This document shows positions 29,101 through 37,648 of a stretch of DNA of 64,000 bases, in pieces (the stretch's first letter is position 1; each line of letters starts with the position of its first letter). The stretch spans positions 1 to 64,000 of the forward strand of contig CAIYBN010000062.1 in NCBI GenBank assembly GCA_903924465.1, given 5' to 3'. Origin of the DNA: an uncultured Myxococcales bacterium. GTDB taxonomy: Bacteria > Myxococcota_A > UBA9042. The notes under the pieces were generated by a model. The model made no database searches. It saw only the letters and a list, made by a program, of their open reading frames with translations, and was not told the origin of the DNA. The translations under genes were made by a program, and so were the position numbers.

Positions 29101-30563
29101 CCGATGCGTACCCCGACCGGCAGCGGCAATCCCGGACCGTGCGGCGACCAGCTCAGCTTGAACGCCGTGCCGCCTCCCGGTGCCAACTGCTGCGGGGTCA
29201 CCTCGTCGATGTGCAGACTGGCCGGCAGATACTGAAAACCTTTCGACTTTTCCACCGCGTGCCCGGCCACTTGCACATCCACGTTCACGGTCTGCGGCAG
29301 ATTCGTCTCCGGCGTCGCGGGCGGTTGCACCTGCAGCGTTGCACCGGCGCCATGGGCATCTACCGCCACGTTCAGGACCTTCGCCGGCATCGCGCCAAAG
29401 GCCACCTGCGCTTTCTGCCAATCCGCCGCGGCTGCGTTGCCTGACACGCCGATCCACACCGGCTGCAGCTGATTCACCGCCTGCGCTGCCGGCACGACCG
29501 TCCACAGCGCCCACTGCGGCAGGTTCGTCTGGGGCGGGCTCCCCGCCGGCGGCATGTCCACCAGCGCGAGCGCTTGTGGCAGCAGGGACCAGCCGTCCGC
29601 ATGCTGAACCGTCACATCGTACAGGCCAGACGACGCCTCCGGCCCGAGCGTCGCCGTCAACGTTTCGCCGTCCGTCGAGATCACATCCGCTGCGACCGCG
29701 CCATTTGCGCCGGTCAAAAAAACCTTCAGCAGCGTCCCCGCCAGGCCGTGACCATGCAACACAATCTGCCCGCCACCGCTGGGTTTGAACGGCAGCACGC
29801 CCGGCGTGACCGATTGCAGCAGCGGCGCCTCGCGGTAGGTGAACGCGTGGGCCAATTGCCCGCTGCCATCGCCATTCGCCGCCGCGACCGCGGCCGTTCC
29901 CGCTTGCCCGGGCGGCGTGAGCACCGTCGCCGTGTGCTCGTCAATCACGCTGGGCAGCAACGCCAGGCGGTGCCCGACCACGAACTGCGTCTGGCTGGTG
30001 AAGCCGTTGCCGGTAATCGTCAGCGCCGTGCCGCCTTGGGCGGGGCCAAATTTCGGCGAGATGGCTGTCACCTCGACCTGCGCAACATAGCGATAGCCTT
30101 TGACGATCTTACCGTCCGGCACCGACTTTGTCGCAGGATCCGCGGCCACGCGCAGCGTCACATCCACCACACCGGACGGATGCGGCGGCGCCACCACTTG
30201 CAACTGCCCGTCGTCCTGAACGTCCACCTGCAGCGCGGGCGTTTCGCCGAACAACACGGTCTGGACGTGGCCCAGGAATTGCCCTTGAATGGTCACAACT
30301 TGCATCCCGCTCGTCGGACCTTCGTTCGGCGTCAGCAGGACGGCCAGCGGCTGTTCCGTGGCGCTGTCAAACGGCGTAGCAGGGGCGGCCAACTCGACGC
30401 CACCATCCTCGACCACGACGTCCACCGGCGCGGTATCAGCAAGCGCGTCATCCGACACGGCCGCTGCTCCGTCCATGCGCAGATCGCCGCATGCCGTCGT
30501 CAGCCACAATGCGAGCAGGCCACAGCGCTGCGCCCAAGTGCGCAGCCGCGGCAGATCGTGCAT
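26190..30563 (-). CDS. Very large IPT/TIG-repeat lipoprotein
   Basis: 1457 residues. ATG at 30563 gives a signal ending LWLTTAC (lipobox); the ATG at 30623 adds a Gln/Arg-rich stretch. After an Asp/Ala linker come several IPT/TIG immunoglobulin-like domains: LTPNEGPTSGMQVVTIQGQF at about 80, ISPKFGPAQGGTALTITGNG at about 170, and looser ones near 250, 450 and 560. A carboxypeptidase-regulatory-like segment (GALVIATSGGNTWHGFTDD) follows, then a Cys-rich stretch (CTSDAMCGSAASCELLG), then repeated WL(A/G)GDGG-type strands suggestive of a propeller. The role is unknown; cell-surface display or binding is inferred from the modules. It is followed by the propeller-like gene and nfuA on the same strand. 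Confidence 0.87.
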   Translation of the reverse strand: MHDLPRLRTWAQRCGLLALWLTTACGDLRMDGAAAVSDDALADTAPVDVVVEDGGVELAAPATPFDSATEQPLAVLLTPNEGPTSGMQVVTIQGQFLGHVQTVLFGETPALQVDVQDDGQLQVVAPPHPSGVVDVTLRVAADPATKSVPDGKIVKGYRYVAQVEVTAISPKFGPAQGGTALTITGNGFTSQTQFVVGHRLALLPSVIDEHTATVLTPPGQAGTAAVAAANGDGSGQLAHAFTYREAPLLQSVTPGVLPFKPSGGGQIVLHGHGLAGTLLKVFLTGANGAVAADVISTDGETLTATLGPEASSGLYDVTVQHADGWSLLPQALALVDMPPAGSPPQTNLPQWALWTVVPAAQAVNQLQPVWIGVSGNAAAADWQKAQVAFGAMPAKVLNVAVDAHGAGATLQVQPPATPETNLPQTVNVDVQVAGHAVEKSKGFQYLPASLHIDEVTPQQLAPGGGTAFKLSWSPHGPGLPLPVGVRIGALQASQLALIPGQDGALTAVAPMGVPGPADVTLQLADGTQTTLAHGVVYVSDDHQILAVLPAVGAQAGGTWANVIGTGLDGMHAVLFNGVMATDVQVQDGGWATLRTPRGDPGPADVEGMWAPTTRRTLSNGFTYFDPKSGNGGTWGAVIDGSLNVTVVRRNSAATPIPGALVIATSGGNTWHGFTDDRGQITFSGPGMAAPVDVHASKADFTAGSLIALSAENATIRLSSTIPSSGSGSGDQTDVPPNGTVTGTVLDAEKYTVLPSGTCSGEPVSDGNCLPCTSDAMCGSAASCELLGLSDAMTATDGGFCVKACVSLNDCPDGFVCNQFGAGSEARWRCRPRVGDPQVRCEPASAGIYGSGGVQATGIVDASGNFSLSVTPGPTAVICRSGYVDKHTQTFVPLALGLTRNLFTNPGQTVTGVQVHVRVPLNREIRVHMVALPMGADTDGGQRSLIAAIDLGADGYLPMGQTTTKQKTDTLVLTGQPSDALFQDDGASLRYEFYGGVATSYGGPPMSTSDAPGRAVVGLEHAAVWHPGAFAPVAAKTAPGALHAFAAAGDTRVGVGDGGHIASWTGGDFTVQASPTAKQLTAVWLASDDAATAGLNGWAGGQDGVLVRRSPLGWALWLQTLGKSIVALQGRNAKDVWALHDDGTLHHWTGDALGKWQAVLGPAALPTATFHALALLPNNAMLVAGDGGALWLGKPILNTNNFVWLVQNAGTTAAIRAILPGADGTTWLAGDRGYLATFAGQSVTAVDAGTSKNLYGLYVRPDGTVDAVGQTGTWLHITGAGPIADHSVADMPVDLRGVLPTFDGGLVAAGEPIVEMGPYLEMPYLTSPMANTVLGQTLDWTVAPGHAPTLNLVRIADLTYTTRWEIFLHGNVTHAQLPDFPTLAQFSPLPKGQLYIRMWRILAPQLDIDVLNPTLLSQSYWISWAYNTTAVTSPMGQTAIFAPQLPPPNVPTPVPWPK

Positions 30564-30716
30564 TGCGGTGGATCGATGCAAACTCTGCCTCCGCTGCCAT
30601 GGTAACACGAACACGGCAGCCATCCCACTGCGGAATCGCCGTCGGCTGTGCTTTGCGTGACAAGACTGCCGCTTGCCGTTACGTTAGGACTCGCGTTGGC
30701 CCGTCAACGCGAGCTC

Positions 30717-31805
30717 ATGACCATGCCGAAGTCGCCGCTGCACACGCCGTTGCCCCGCCTCACCGAATTGTCCGCGACCGCTGGTTGCGCGGCGAAGATC
30801 GGTCAGGCGGACTTGCGGCGCGCGCTGGGGCATTTGCCGGTCGCCGACGATCCGCGCCTGATTGTCGGGCACGCGACGGACGATGATGCGGCGGTCTACC
30901 AGTTGTCCGAAGACGTCGCGCTGGTCGAGACGGTCGATATCTTCACGCCGATTGTCGACGACCCGTACGACTACGGGCGCATCGCGGCCGCCAATGCGCT
31001 GAGCGACATCTACGCCATGGGCGCCCGGCCGATTTCTGCGCTGTCGTTCATCGCTTGGCCGATGGCCGAACGCGGGCCTGAGGAGCTGGGCGAGATCCTG
31101 CGCGGCGCGTCGGACGTCTGTCGGCAGGCAGAAATCGTCATCGCAGGCGGACATTCGATCGTCGACAAAGAGCCAAAATTCGGGCTCTTTGTCACGGGTT
31201 TGTCGCACCCAAAAGCGATTGTGACCAACGCGGGCGGGCGACCGGGCGATGTGCTGGTCCTGACCAAGCCGCTCGGGACCGGTGTGCTGACGACCGCCGT
31301 GAAACGCGGCGCCATGCCGCCGGAAGAGCTGCGGCAAGCGATTGAGTCGATGGTGACGCTCAACCGCGCTGCGTGTGAAGCGATGCTCGCCGTCGGTGTC
31401 CACGCGTGCACGGACGTGACGGGTTTTGGCCTGCTCGGTCACCTCGGCAACGTGCTGCGGGCCTCCAGTCGCGCGTCTGGACAGGCGGTGGGTGCGCGCC
31501 TGCACATGGACGAATTGCCGTGGCTGGACCGCGCGGTCGACATGGCGGCGGACAACATCTGCCCGGGCGGCTCGCGGCGAAATTTGGAATTTGCCGCGCC
31601 GAACGTGAGTTTTTCCGCGTCGATCGCCAAACACATGCAGTTGCTGATGGCCGATGCCCAGACGTCCGGAGGCCTGCTGATGGCGGTTGCGCCGCACAAG
31701 CTGGACGCGTTGCTGGTTGAACTTTCTCATCGCGACGTCTCGGTTCGCGCGGTCATCGGCGAACTCTTGGCTGTGGACGACCCCGGCGCCATCGCGGTTG
31801 TCTGA
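30717..31805 (+). CDS. selD: Selenide, water dikinase (selenophosphate synthase)
   Basis: 362 residues. It makes selenophosphate from selenide and ATP for selenocysteine or selenouridine. The catalytic loop reads TAGCAAKIG, with Cys24 and Lys27 at the positions of E. coli Cys17/Lys20, so this copy uses Cys rather than Sec. TDDDAAVYQL and ANALSDIYAMG carry the Asp-rich Mg-ATP sites, and TDVTGFGLLGHL and SGGLLMAV are typical of SelD/PurM proteins. ATG at 30717 (or 30723) is chosen; the frame is open to 30648 but that part is not SelD-like. No selA, selB or tRNA-Sec is in the window. It is divergent from the IPT/TIG gene. Confidence 0.95.
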   Translation: MTMPKSPLHTPLPRLTELSATAGCAAKIGQADLRRALGHLPVADDPRLIVGHATDDDAAVYQLSEDVALVETVDIFTPIVDDPYDYGRIAAANALSDIYAMGARPISALSFIAWPMAERGPEELGEILRGASDVCRQAEIVIAGGHSIVDKEPKFGLFVTGLSHPKAIVTNAGGRPGDVLVLTKPLGTGVLTTAVKRGAMPPEELRQAIESMVTLNRAACEAMLAVGVHACTDVTGFGLLGHLGNVLRASSRASGQAVGARLHMDELPWLDRAVDMAADNICPGGSRRNLEFAAPNVSFSASIAKHMQLLMADAQTSGGLLMAVAPHKLDALLVELSHRDVSVRAVIGELLAVDDPGAIAVV

Positions 31806-31824
31806 CGCCGTGCCCCAAATCGAC

Positions 31825-32042
31825 CCGTGAATTTGTCTGATCCGCCGATTCTGGATGCAATCCAAGGAGCTAGACGAAATTGGACCGAAGGCGACCGGCA
31901 AGCCAGCGACTTGCTGGCGCGGCAGCACAGCAGCGGCAATAGCCGCTTGCGCGATCGATTCGTCGAGGTTCGATTTCGGCGCGGCGACGCCGGAATGCGC
32001 CAGAAGCGGCGGGGCCAGGCCAGGTCGGGCGCTTGACGGTTC
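31825..32042 (+). repeat. Dispersed repeat R1, copy 1 (long form)
   Basis: About 218 bp in the 315-bp gap between selD and fadI. It begins AATTTGTCTGATCCGCCGAT and includes AATGCGCCAGAAGCGGCGG. It aligns with 42450-42609 along its whole length except for about 60 extra bases in the middle (GGCAAGCCAGCGACTTGCTG and on). The short plus-strand open frame inside it is probably not a gene. The leader and ribosome site (GAGGA) of fadI lie at 32043-32120. Confidence 0.8.
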
Positions 32043-32120
32043 CTAACGCAGCGCGTCACACTCTCGCGCCGCGGGCGTATTCGCTCGCAGCCAGTTCTCC
32101 TACTCCTTCGCGAGGACACT

Positions 32121-33614
32121 ATGCCGCCACGTAAAAAGTCCGTTACCGCCGCCGTTCAGCAGACCTTGCCCGAGGCGAAGTCGGCAACGCCAGCTCAGCC
32201 GAAGCCAGCTGCTGCGTCCAAGCCCGCCGCGTCCAAGGCCGCTGCGTCCAAGACTCCGGCCGCGCCCAAGGCGCCCGCCAAAGCTGCTGCGCCGACGGCC
32301 AAGCCGGTCGCGTCCACGGCCCGCACGGTCCGCAAGCTCGGCAATGGTCAGGATCGCATCGCGATCGTCGCGGGTCTGCGCACGCCGTTCTCGCGTTCGT
32401 GGTCGGATCTCAACGACGTGGACCCGGTCGAACTCTCGACGCAAGTCGCCCGCGAACTGCTGTTCCGCACCGAATTGCGGCCGCAGGACGTGGATCAGGT
32501 CATCTGGGGCACCGTCATCTCCGTCGTTCGCAGTCCGAACGTGGCGCGCGAAGTCGCGATGAACCTTGGCATGTACCACTGCTCCGGCTTTTCTGTGTCG
32601 CGCGCGTGCGCGTCTGGCTTCCAGGCCATGGCGTCGGCGGCGCAGCAGATCTGGTCCGGCGAATGCGACGTGGTGCTGGCCGGCGGCGTGGATGTGACCA
32701 GCCACGCGCCGGTCGTCTACAAGAAGAAGGTCGTTGACCAGCTGCAGAAGCTCCAGAAACTCAAAGGTATGGGCCTGATCAAAGAGCTGGCGCACATGAA
32801 CCCGATGGATTTCTTCCCGACGCCACCGGCCTTGACCGAGCGCTACACCGGCAAGACGATGGGCGAGCACGCGGAGGAAATGGCGCAGAACTTCTCGATT
32901 TCACGGCGTTCGCAGGAAGAGTTGGCGATTTCCAGCCACAAGAAGGCGGCCGCGGCGGTGCAGTCGGGCAAGCTGGCGAGCGAAATCATGACGGTTCAGA
33001 CACCGAAAGGGCCGGTCAGCACGGACAACTTGATTCGGACCGACATGGACGCGGGCAAGCTGGCCAAGCTGAAGCCGGTGTTCGATCGCCGCAATGGCAC
33101 CATCACCGCAGCCACTTCGTCGGCCTTGACTGACGGCGCGGGTTGTGTGCTGGTGATGCGCGAAAGTCGCGCCAAGGAGCTGGGTTACACGCCGATGGGC
33201 TTCATCCGCAGCTTCGCCTTTGCCGGCCAGGATCCGCGGGAGAACATGCTGCTCGGCAACGTGTATTCGTCGCCGCTGGCGCTGGATCGCGCGGGCCTTG
33301 GCTTGGCCGACATGGATTTCCTGGAAATCCACGAGGCATTTGCCGCACAGGTTCTGTCGAACATCAAAATGTTCAACGACAAAGCGTTTTTCCGCGACAA
33401 GCTCAACCGCGACACGGTGCTTGGCGAAGTCGACTTCAGCAAGCTGAACGTGCGCGGCGGCTCGATGGCGTTTGGTCACCCGTTCGCCGCCACCGGCCTG
33501 CGCATTGCCACGACGTTGTTGAACACGCTGCGCGACGAGAACAAGCAATTCGGCCTCGGCACGATTTGCGCGGCCGGCGGCATGGGCACGGCGATGGTGT
33601 TTGAACGCAACTGA
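32121..33614 (+). CDS. fadI: 3-ketoacyl-CoA thiolase FadI with Ala/Pro/Lys-rich N-terminal extension
   Basis: 497 residues. It cleaves 3-ketoacyl-CoA with CoA in fatty-acid beta-oxidation. Catalytic residues are all present: Cys163 in SRACASGFQA, His404 in HEAFA, His453 in MAFGHPFAATG and Cys483 in CAAGGMGTAM. The usual FadI is about 435 residues; the extra part here is a leader of about 72 residues rich in Ala, Pro and Lys (ASKPAASKAAASKTPAAPK and similar), which resembles a histone-H1-like tail. GAGGA lies upstream of the ATG, so the extension is probably translated. It is followed 66 bp later by fadJ. Confidence 0.93.
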   Translation: MPPRKKSVTAAVQQTLPEAKSATPAQPKPAAASKPAASKAAASKTPAAPKAPAKAAAPTAKPVASTARTVRKLGNGQDRIAIVAGLRTPFSRSWSDLNDVDPVELSTQVARELLFRTELRPQDVDQVIWGTVISVVRSPNVAREVAMNLGMYHCSGFSVSRACASGFQAMASAAQQIWSGECDVVLAGGVDVTSHAPVVYKKKVVDQLQKLQKLKGMGLIKELAHMNPMDFFPTPPALTERYTGKTMGEHAEEMAQNFSISRRSQEELAISSHKKAAAAVQSGKLASEIMTVQTPKGPVSTDNLIRTDMDAGKLAKLKPVFDRRNGTITAATSSALTDGAGCVLVMRESRAKELGYTPMGFIRSFAFAGQDPRENMLLGNVYSSPLALDRAGLGLADMDFLEIHEAFAAQVLSNIKMFNDKAFFRDKLNRDTVLGEVDFSKLNVRGGSMAFGHPFAATGLRIATTLLNTLRDENKQFGLGTICAAGGMGTAMVFERN

Positions 33615-33680
33615 GCGGCTCTCGTGACCGGGCCAGACGGCTCGATCCGCTGACTTTCACTTCAAAAATCAGGTGATTCC

Positions 33681-35840
33681 ATGGCACACGCAGCCAACAA
33701 ACCAGCAGTCCGCCTCGAAGGCCCGGATGGCGACGGCATCGCCACGGTGTGGATCGATTGTCCGGACAAGAAAGTGAACACACTTTCCGTCGACTTGATG
33801 CCGGAATTCGAGACGCTTTTCGGCAAAATCTCGGCCGATTCGCGCATCAAGGCCGTAGTGATCGCCTCGGGCAAGGACACGGGCTTCATCGCCGGCGCGG
33901 ACATTGACGACCTGGGCTTGGTGAAGACGGTGGCCGAAGGCGCCAAGCTGTCGAAGGGCGCGCAGGACGCGTTCCTGAAGCTGGAGAAGCTGGGCATTCC
34001 GACGGTCGCGGCGATTCACGGCGATTGCTTGGGCGGCGGGCTGGAAATGGCGCTGGCGTGCACGGCGCGTGTGGCCTCGGATACGCCGAAGACCAAGATG
34101 GCGCTGCCGGAAGTGATGCTCGGCCTGCTGCCCGGCGGCGGCGGTACGGTGCGGTTGCCCAAGCTCATCGGTCTGGCGAACGCGCTGGACATGATGCTGA
34201 CGGGCAAGAACATCCGCGCGAGCAAGGCGCTGAAGCTGGGTCTGATCGACGCTGCGGTGCCGCAGGGCAAGCTGCTGGAATCGGCGCGCAAGCTGGCGGT
34301 GGATCTGGCGCACGGCAAGCCCGCGCACCAGAAGAAGAAGGCCAACCTGCAGACGGAAGTGCAGGACTTCCTGCTGGAAGGCAACCAGTTTGGCCGGCGC
34401 ATCGTGCTGCATGAAGCGCGCAAGAAAGTGCTGAAGCAGACCAAGGGGTTGTACCCAGCGCCGCTGAAGATTTTGGACGTCATCGCCAAGGGCACGTTCG
34501 ACGCGGAGTCGCAGGGCTTTGGCGAACTGTTGCTGACGGCGGAGTCGCACGGGTTGCAGCACTTGTTCCACGCGATTACCGCGCTGAAGAAGGACAACGG
34601 TCCGGGCACGGAAGGCATCAAGGCGCCGAAAATTTCGCGCATCGGCATCCTGGGCGCAGGCCTGATGGGCGCGGGCGTGGGGACGGTGCTGGCGGATCAG
34701 GGCTATACGGTGCGGTTGAAGGATCGCGATTACGACGCGGTGGCGCGCGGCCTGGACTATCCGCGCAAGGTGTTTGGCAAGGCGCGCAAGCGCAAAGTGT
34801 ACGGCCAGGCGGGCTACGACGAGCGCATGGCGCGCATCTCCGGCGGCACGGACTACAGCGGCTTTGGCCGTTGCGAAATGGTCATCGAAGCCGTGTTTGA
34901 GGACTTGGGCCTGAAGCAGCGGATGGTGGACGACATCGAGAAGTGCACGCAGGTGGATGGCATTTTCGCCAGCAACACCTCGTCGCTGCCGATTGCCGAC
35001 ATCGCCAAGAAGGCCAAGCATCCCGAGCGGGTCATCGGCATGCACTTCTTCTCGCCGGTGGAGAAGATGCCGCTGGTGGAAATCATCGTGACGCCGCAGA
35101 CCGCGCCGGAAGTGACGGCGGCGACGGTCGCAGTCGCGCGCAAGATGGGCAAGCACGTCATCGTCGTGAACGATTGCGCGGGCTTCTACACGACCCGCGC
35201 CTTGGTGCCGTACATGACGGAAGCGATGTTCCTGGCGGTCGATGGCTACGCGCTGGAAGACATCGACGAAGCGGCGATGACGCACGGTTTTCCGGTCGGG
35301 CCGATTACGCTGATGGATGAGGTGGGGATCGACGTGGGCTTGAAAGTCATGAAAGTGATGAAAGAGCACTACAGCGCGCGGATGCAGTTCCCGCCGGACA
35401 TCAGCCAGGCGCTGATCGACGAAGGGCGGCTGGGTCGCAAGAACAACAAGGGCTTCTTCCAGTATGAAAACGGCAAGTCGGTGCTGGTCAAGGGCCAGAA
35501 GGTCATCGATCCGACGGTCTACAAGCACTTGCCGCAGGGCGAGACGACCAAGACCGCGAACTTGCCGGAGATGGCGGAGCGGATGATCCTCGGGCTGTGC
35601 AACGAGGCGGCGCTCTGCTTGCAGGACGGTACGCTGCGCGATGCCTACGCCGGCGATCTCGGCGCGGTGATGGGCATCGGCTTCCCGCCGTTCGAGGGCG
35701 GGCCGTTCCGGTACATGGACCGCATCGGCGTCAAGACGGTCGTCGAGAAGCTGAAGGCGCTCGAGGCCAAGCACGGCAAGCGGTTCAAGCCGTGTCAACT
35801 GCTGTTGGACAAAGCAGGGCGCGGCGAGCGGTTTTACTAG
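33681..35840 (+). CDS. fadJ: Fatty oxidation complex alpha subunit FadJ (enoyl-CoA hydratase / 3-hydroxyacyl-CoA dehydrogenase)
   Basis: 719 residues, the normal length. The N-terminal crotonase domain has FIAGADIDDL, the oxyanion-hole GDCLGGGLEMAL and PEVMLGLLPGGGG with its catalytic Glu. The dehydrogenase part starts near residue 320 with the NAD-binding GILGAGLMGAGVG, followed by the catalytic-His region GMHFFSPVEKMPLVEI and two C-terminal helical domains. It hydrates enoyl-CoA and oxidises the 3-hydroxyacyl-CoA, handing product to FadI encoded just upstream. ATG at 33681 has only a weak purine-rich site. The fadI-fadJ order matches E. coli. Confidence 0.95.
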   Translation: MAHAANKPAVRLEGPDGDGIATVWIDCPDKKVNTLSVDLMPEFETLFGKISADSRIKAVVIASGKDTGFIAGADIDDLGLVKTVAEGAKLSKGAQDAFLKLEKLGIPTVAAIHGDCLGGGLEMALACTARVASDTPKTKMALPEVMLGLLPGGGGTVRLPKLIGLANALDMMLTGKNIRASKALKLGLIDAAVPQGKLLESARKLAVDLAHGKPAHQKKKANLQTEVQDFLLEGNQFGRRIVLHEARKKVLKQTKGLYPAPLKILDVIAKGTFDAESQGFGELLLTAESHGLQHLFHAITALKKDNGPGTEGIKAPKISRIGILGAGLMGAGVGTVLADQGYTVRLKDRDYDAVARGLDYPRKVFGKARKRKVYGQAGYDERMARISGGTDYSGFGRCEMVIEAVFEDLGLKQRMVDDIEKCTQVDGIFASNTSSLPIADIAKKAKHPERVIGMHFFSPVEKMPLVEIIVTPQTAPEVTAATVAVARKMGKHVIVVNDCAGFYTTRALVPYMTEAMFLAVDGYALEDIDEAAMTHGFPVGPITLMDEVGIDVGLKVMKVMKEHYSARMQFPPDISQALIDEGRLGRKNNKGFFQYENGKSVLVKGQKVIDPTVYKHLPQGETTKTANLPEMAERMILGLCNEAALCLQDGTLRDAYAGDLGAVMGIGFPPFEGGPFRYMDRIGVKTVVEKLKALEAKHGKRFKPCQLLLDKAGRGERFY

Positions 35841-36040
35841 GCGCTGCGCTGGGCGTTTGTTTGCTGGGCGACGGGGCGCGAGCTTGGTCTTGGACGCTTT
35901 CAAAATTCGCTCTTGCGACGCCGATCTCAAGAGGTTGGGCGAGCAGCTGCGCACCGTGGGCATTCCAACCACGGCAAAATCGCGCACGTCCGCCAAATCT
36001 GCTTGGCCTTCCCAGCCTCGATCTGCTATCTCGTTGCGGC

Positions 36041-37648
36041 ATGTCAAAGCCGTTCGCAACATCTTGGCTCAGCGGTGAACGGGAAGCGACGGACCTGTTG
36101 ACAGAACCGGCGCGTAGTCCGGCTGCACGTGCCCGAGCGGTGGCGTCTGCCGCGAAAAAATCTTTGCATCCCGAGCTACTGGCGATCCTGCGACGCCAGA
36201 ACGCGGCGCTGCCGCCAAGCCTCGCGCGTGAGAGGCAGTTGGACGCGCTCGCGCAGCCTGGGACTGTCGTTCTTGCGACCGGTCAGCAAGTCGGGCTGTT
36301 TCTGGGACCGTTGTACACGCTCTACAAAGCCGCTTCGGCGATTGTCGCGGCGCGGCAGCTGACCGCAGAAACAGGCGCAGTGTGCGTGCCGCTGTTCTGG
36401 CTGCAGACGGAGGACCACGATTTTGCCGAAATTGACCACTGCCAACTGCCGCGAACCGGGATGGAGCCGGTGCGGGTAGGGCTCGCGCCCTCGCCTTTGT
36501 CGCGCGTGCCGGTGGCGCATCGCGTCTTGGGTCCGAGCGTGGCGCAGGCCCTGGCGCAGCTGGAGGCGGAGTTGGCCGGGCTTCCACACGCCGCGGAAGT
36601 GGTCGCGCTCCTGTCGGCGTTCTACCAGCCGGAAACGTCGGTGGCGGCGGCCTTCGCGCAGACCCTGGCGACGATTTTCGCCCAAGAAGGACTGGTCTTC
36701 CTCGATCCGCATGACCCGGCCATTGCGCCGCTTGCCGCGCCGTTTCACCGCCAGTGTCTGACCGAAGCGACGACGATTTCGCAACTGCTCGTGGCCCAGG
36801 TGCATCGCCTGCAAGCGGCCGGATTCGAACCGCAAGTCCACATTCGCCCGGGTTCACCGCTGTCGTTCGTCGCGCCGGACGCAATCGATGGCCCGCGCTA
36901 TCGCCTCGATCCACAGCCGCGCGCGGACACGTGGGCGCTCGTCGGCCATCCGGAGCAGGCGACGGTGACCACCTCGCAGCTGCTCGCATGGACCCACGCG
37001 GAGCCGCTGCGTTTCACGACCTCGGCGCTGTCCCGGCCGCTGCTTCAGGACCACCTGCTCCCGACCGTCGGCTATGTCGGCGGTCCGGGTGAAATGGCCT
37101 ACTTCGCGCAGCTCCAGCCGCTCTACGATCACTTCGCCTTGACGATGCCGCTTGTGCTGCACCGCGACCGCTTCGCGCTCCTGGACGAACGGACGCGGCT
37201 GTTTCTGGATGCGCACCAGCTGACCGTGGCGTCGCTGGCGCGGCCGCGCGACGAACTGCTGCGCCAGCTCGCGGAACCGGGGCAGGGGCCGTCAGCGCAG
37301 ACGCGGCTCGCCGATCTGATGGCGGCGCTGGACTTTCCGACCCTGTCGCAGCAGATGGCAGAACTGGACCCGAACCTGGCGAAAGCCGCGATGCGAACGC
37401 AGGAAATCGTCCACGACGCGCTGGCCAAGCTGCTGGACAAGCACGCGACCGCGTTGGCGCAGCGCGACCGGGTGGCCGTCGAGCGTCTGGACCGCGCGCG
37501 GCAGTGGCTGATGCCGGGCGGAACGCCGCAGGAACGTGTCTACGGAATACCCGGGCTCGCTGCGCGGTTTGGCTTGAAGCCGCTGGTGGCGACGGTGCTG
37601 GGCGCCTGTCGACCTTTTGCCGGCGAGACACAGGAACTGACGCTTTGA
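36041..37648 (+). CDS. bshC: Bacillithiol synthase BshC (cysteine-adding enzyme)
   Basis: 535 residues, the family length. TGQQVGLFLGPLYTLYKAAS and FWLQTEDHDFAEI are signature blocks of BshC, and YVGGPGEMAYFAQL is the conserved central region. BshC adds cysteine to glucosaminyl-malate, the last step of bacillithiol synthesis. ATG at 36041 starts a family-like MSKPFATSWLSG; the frame is open far upstream but that overlaps fadJ in another frame. The ribosome site is poor. It overlaps bshA by 4 bp. The 200-bp gap before it shows nothing recognisable. Confidence 0.93.
   Translation: MSKPFATSWLSGEREATDLLTEPARSPAARARAVASAAKKSLHPELLAILRRQNAALPPSLARERQLDALAQPGTVVLATGQQVGLFLGPLYTLYKAASAIVAARQLTAETGAVCVPLFWLQTEDHDFAEIDHCQLPRTGMEPVRVGLAPSPLSRVPVAHRVLGPSVAQALAQLEAELAGLPHAAEVVALLSAFYQPETSVAAAFAQTLATIFAQEGLVFLDPHDPAIAPLAAPFHRQCLTEATTISQLLVAQVHRLQAAGFEPQVHIRPGSPLSFVAPDAIDGPRYRLDPQPRADTWALVGHPEQATVTTSQLLAWTHAEPLRFTTSALSRPLLQDHLLPTVGYVGGPGEMAYFAQLQPLYDHFALTMPLVLHRDRFALLDERTRLFLDAHQLTVASLARPRDELLRQLAEPGQGPSAQTRLADLMAALDFPTLSQQMAELDPNLAKAAMRTQEIVHDALAKLLDKHATALAQRDRVAVERLDRARQWLMPGGTPQERVYGIPGLAARFGLKPLVATVLGACRPFAGETQELTL

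Noticed and set aside
26946..29444. Plus-strand frame of 832 codons
   Set aside because: Shadow of the IPT/TIG lipoprotein gene; no signal or domain.
33669..36062. Minus-strand frame of 797 codons
   Set aside because: Antisense to fadJ, which has complete catalytic motifs.
36817..36834. T-arm-like string GGATTCGAACCGC
   Set aside because: It lies inside the bshC coding frame and no acceptor or anticodon arms can be drawn around it.
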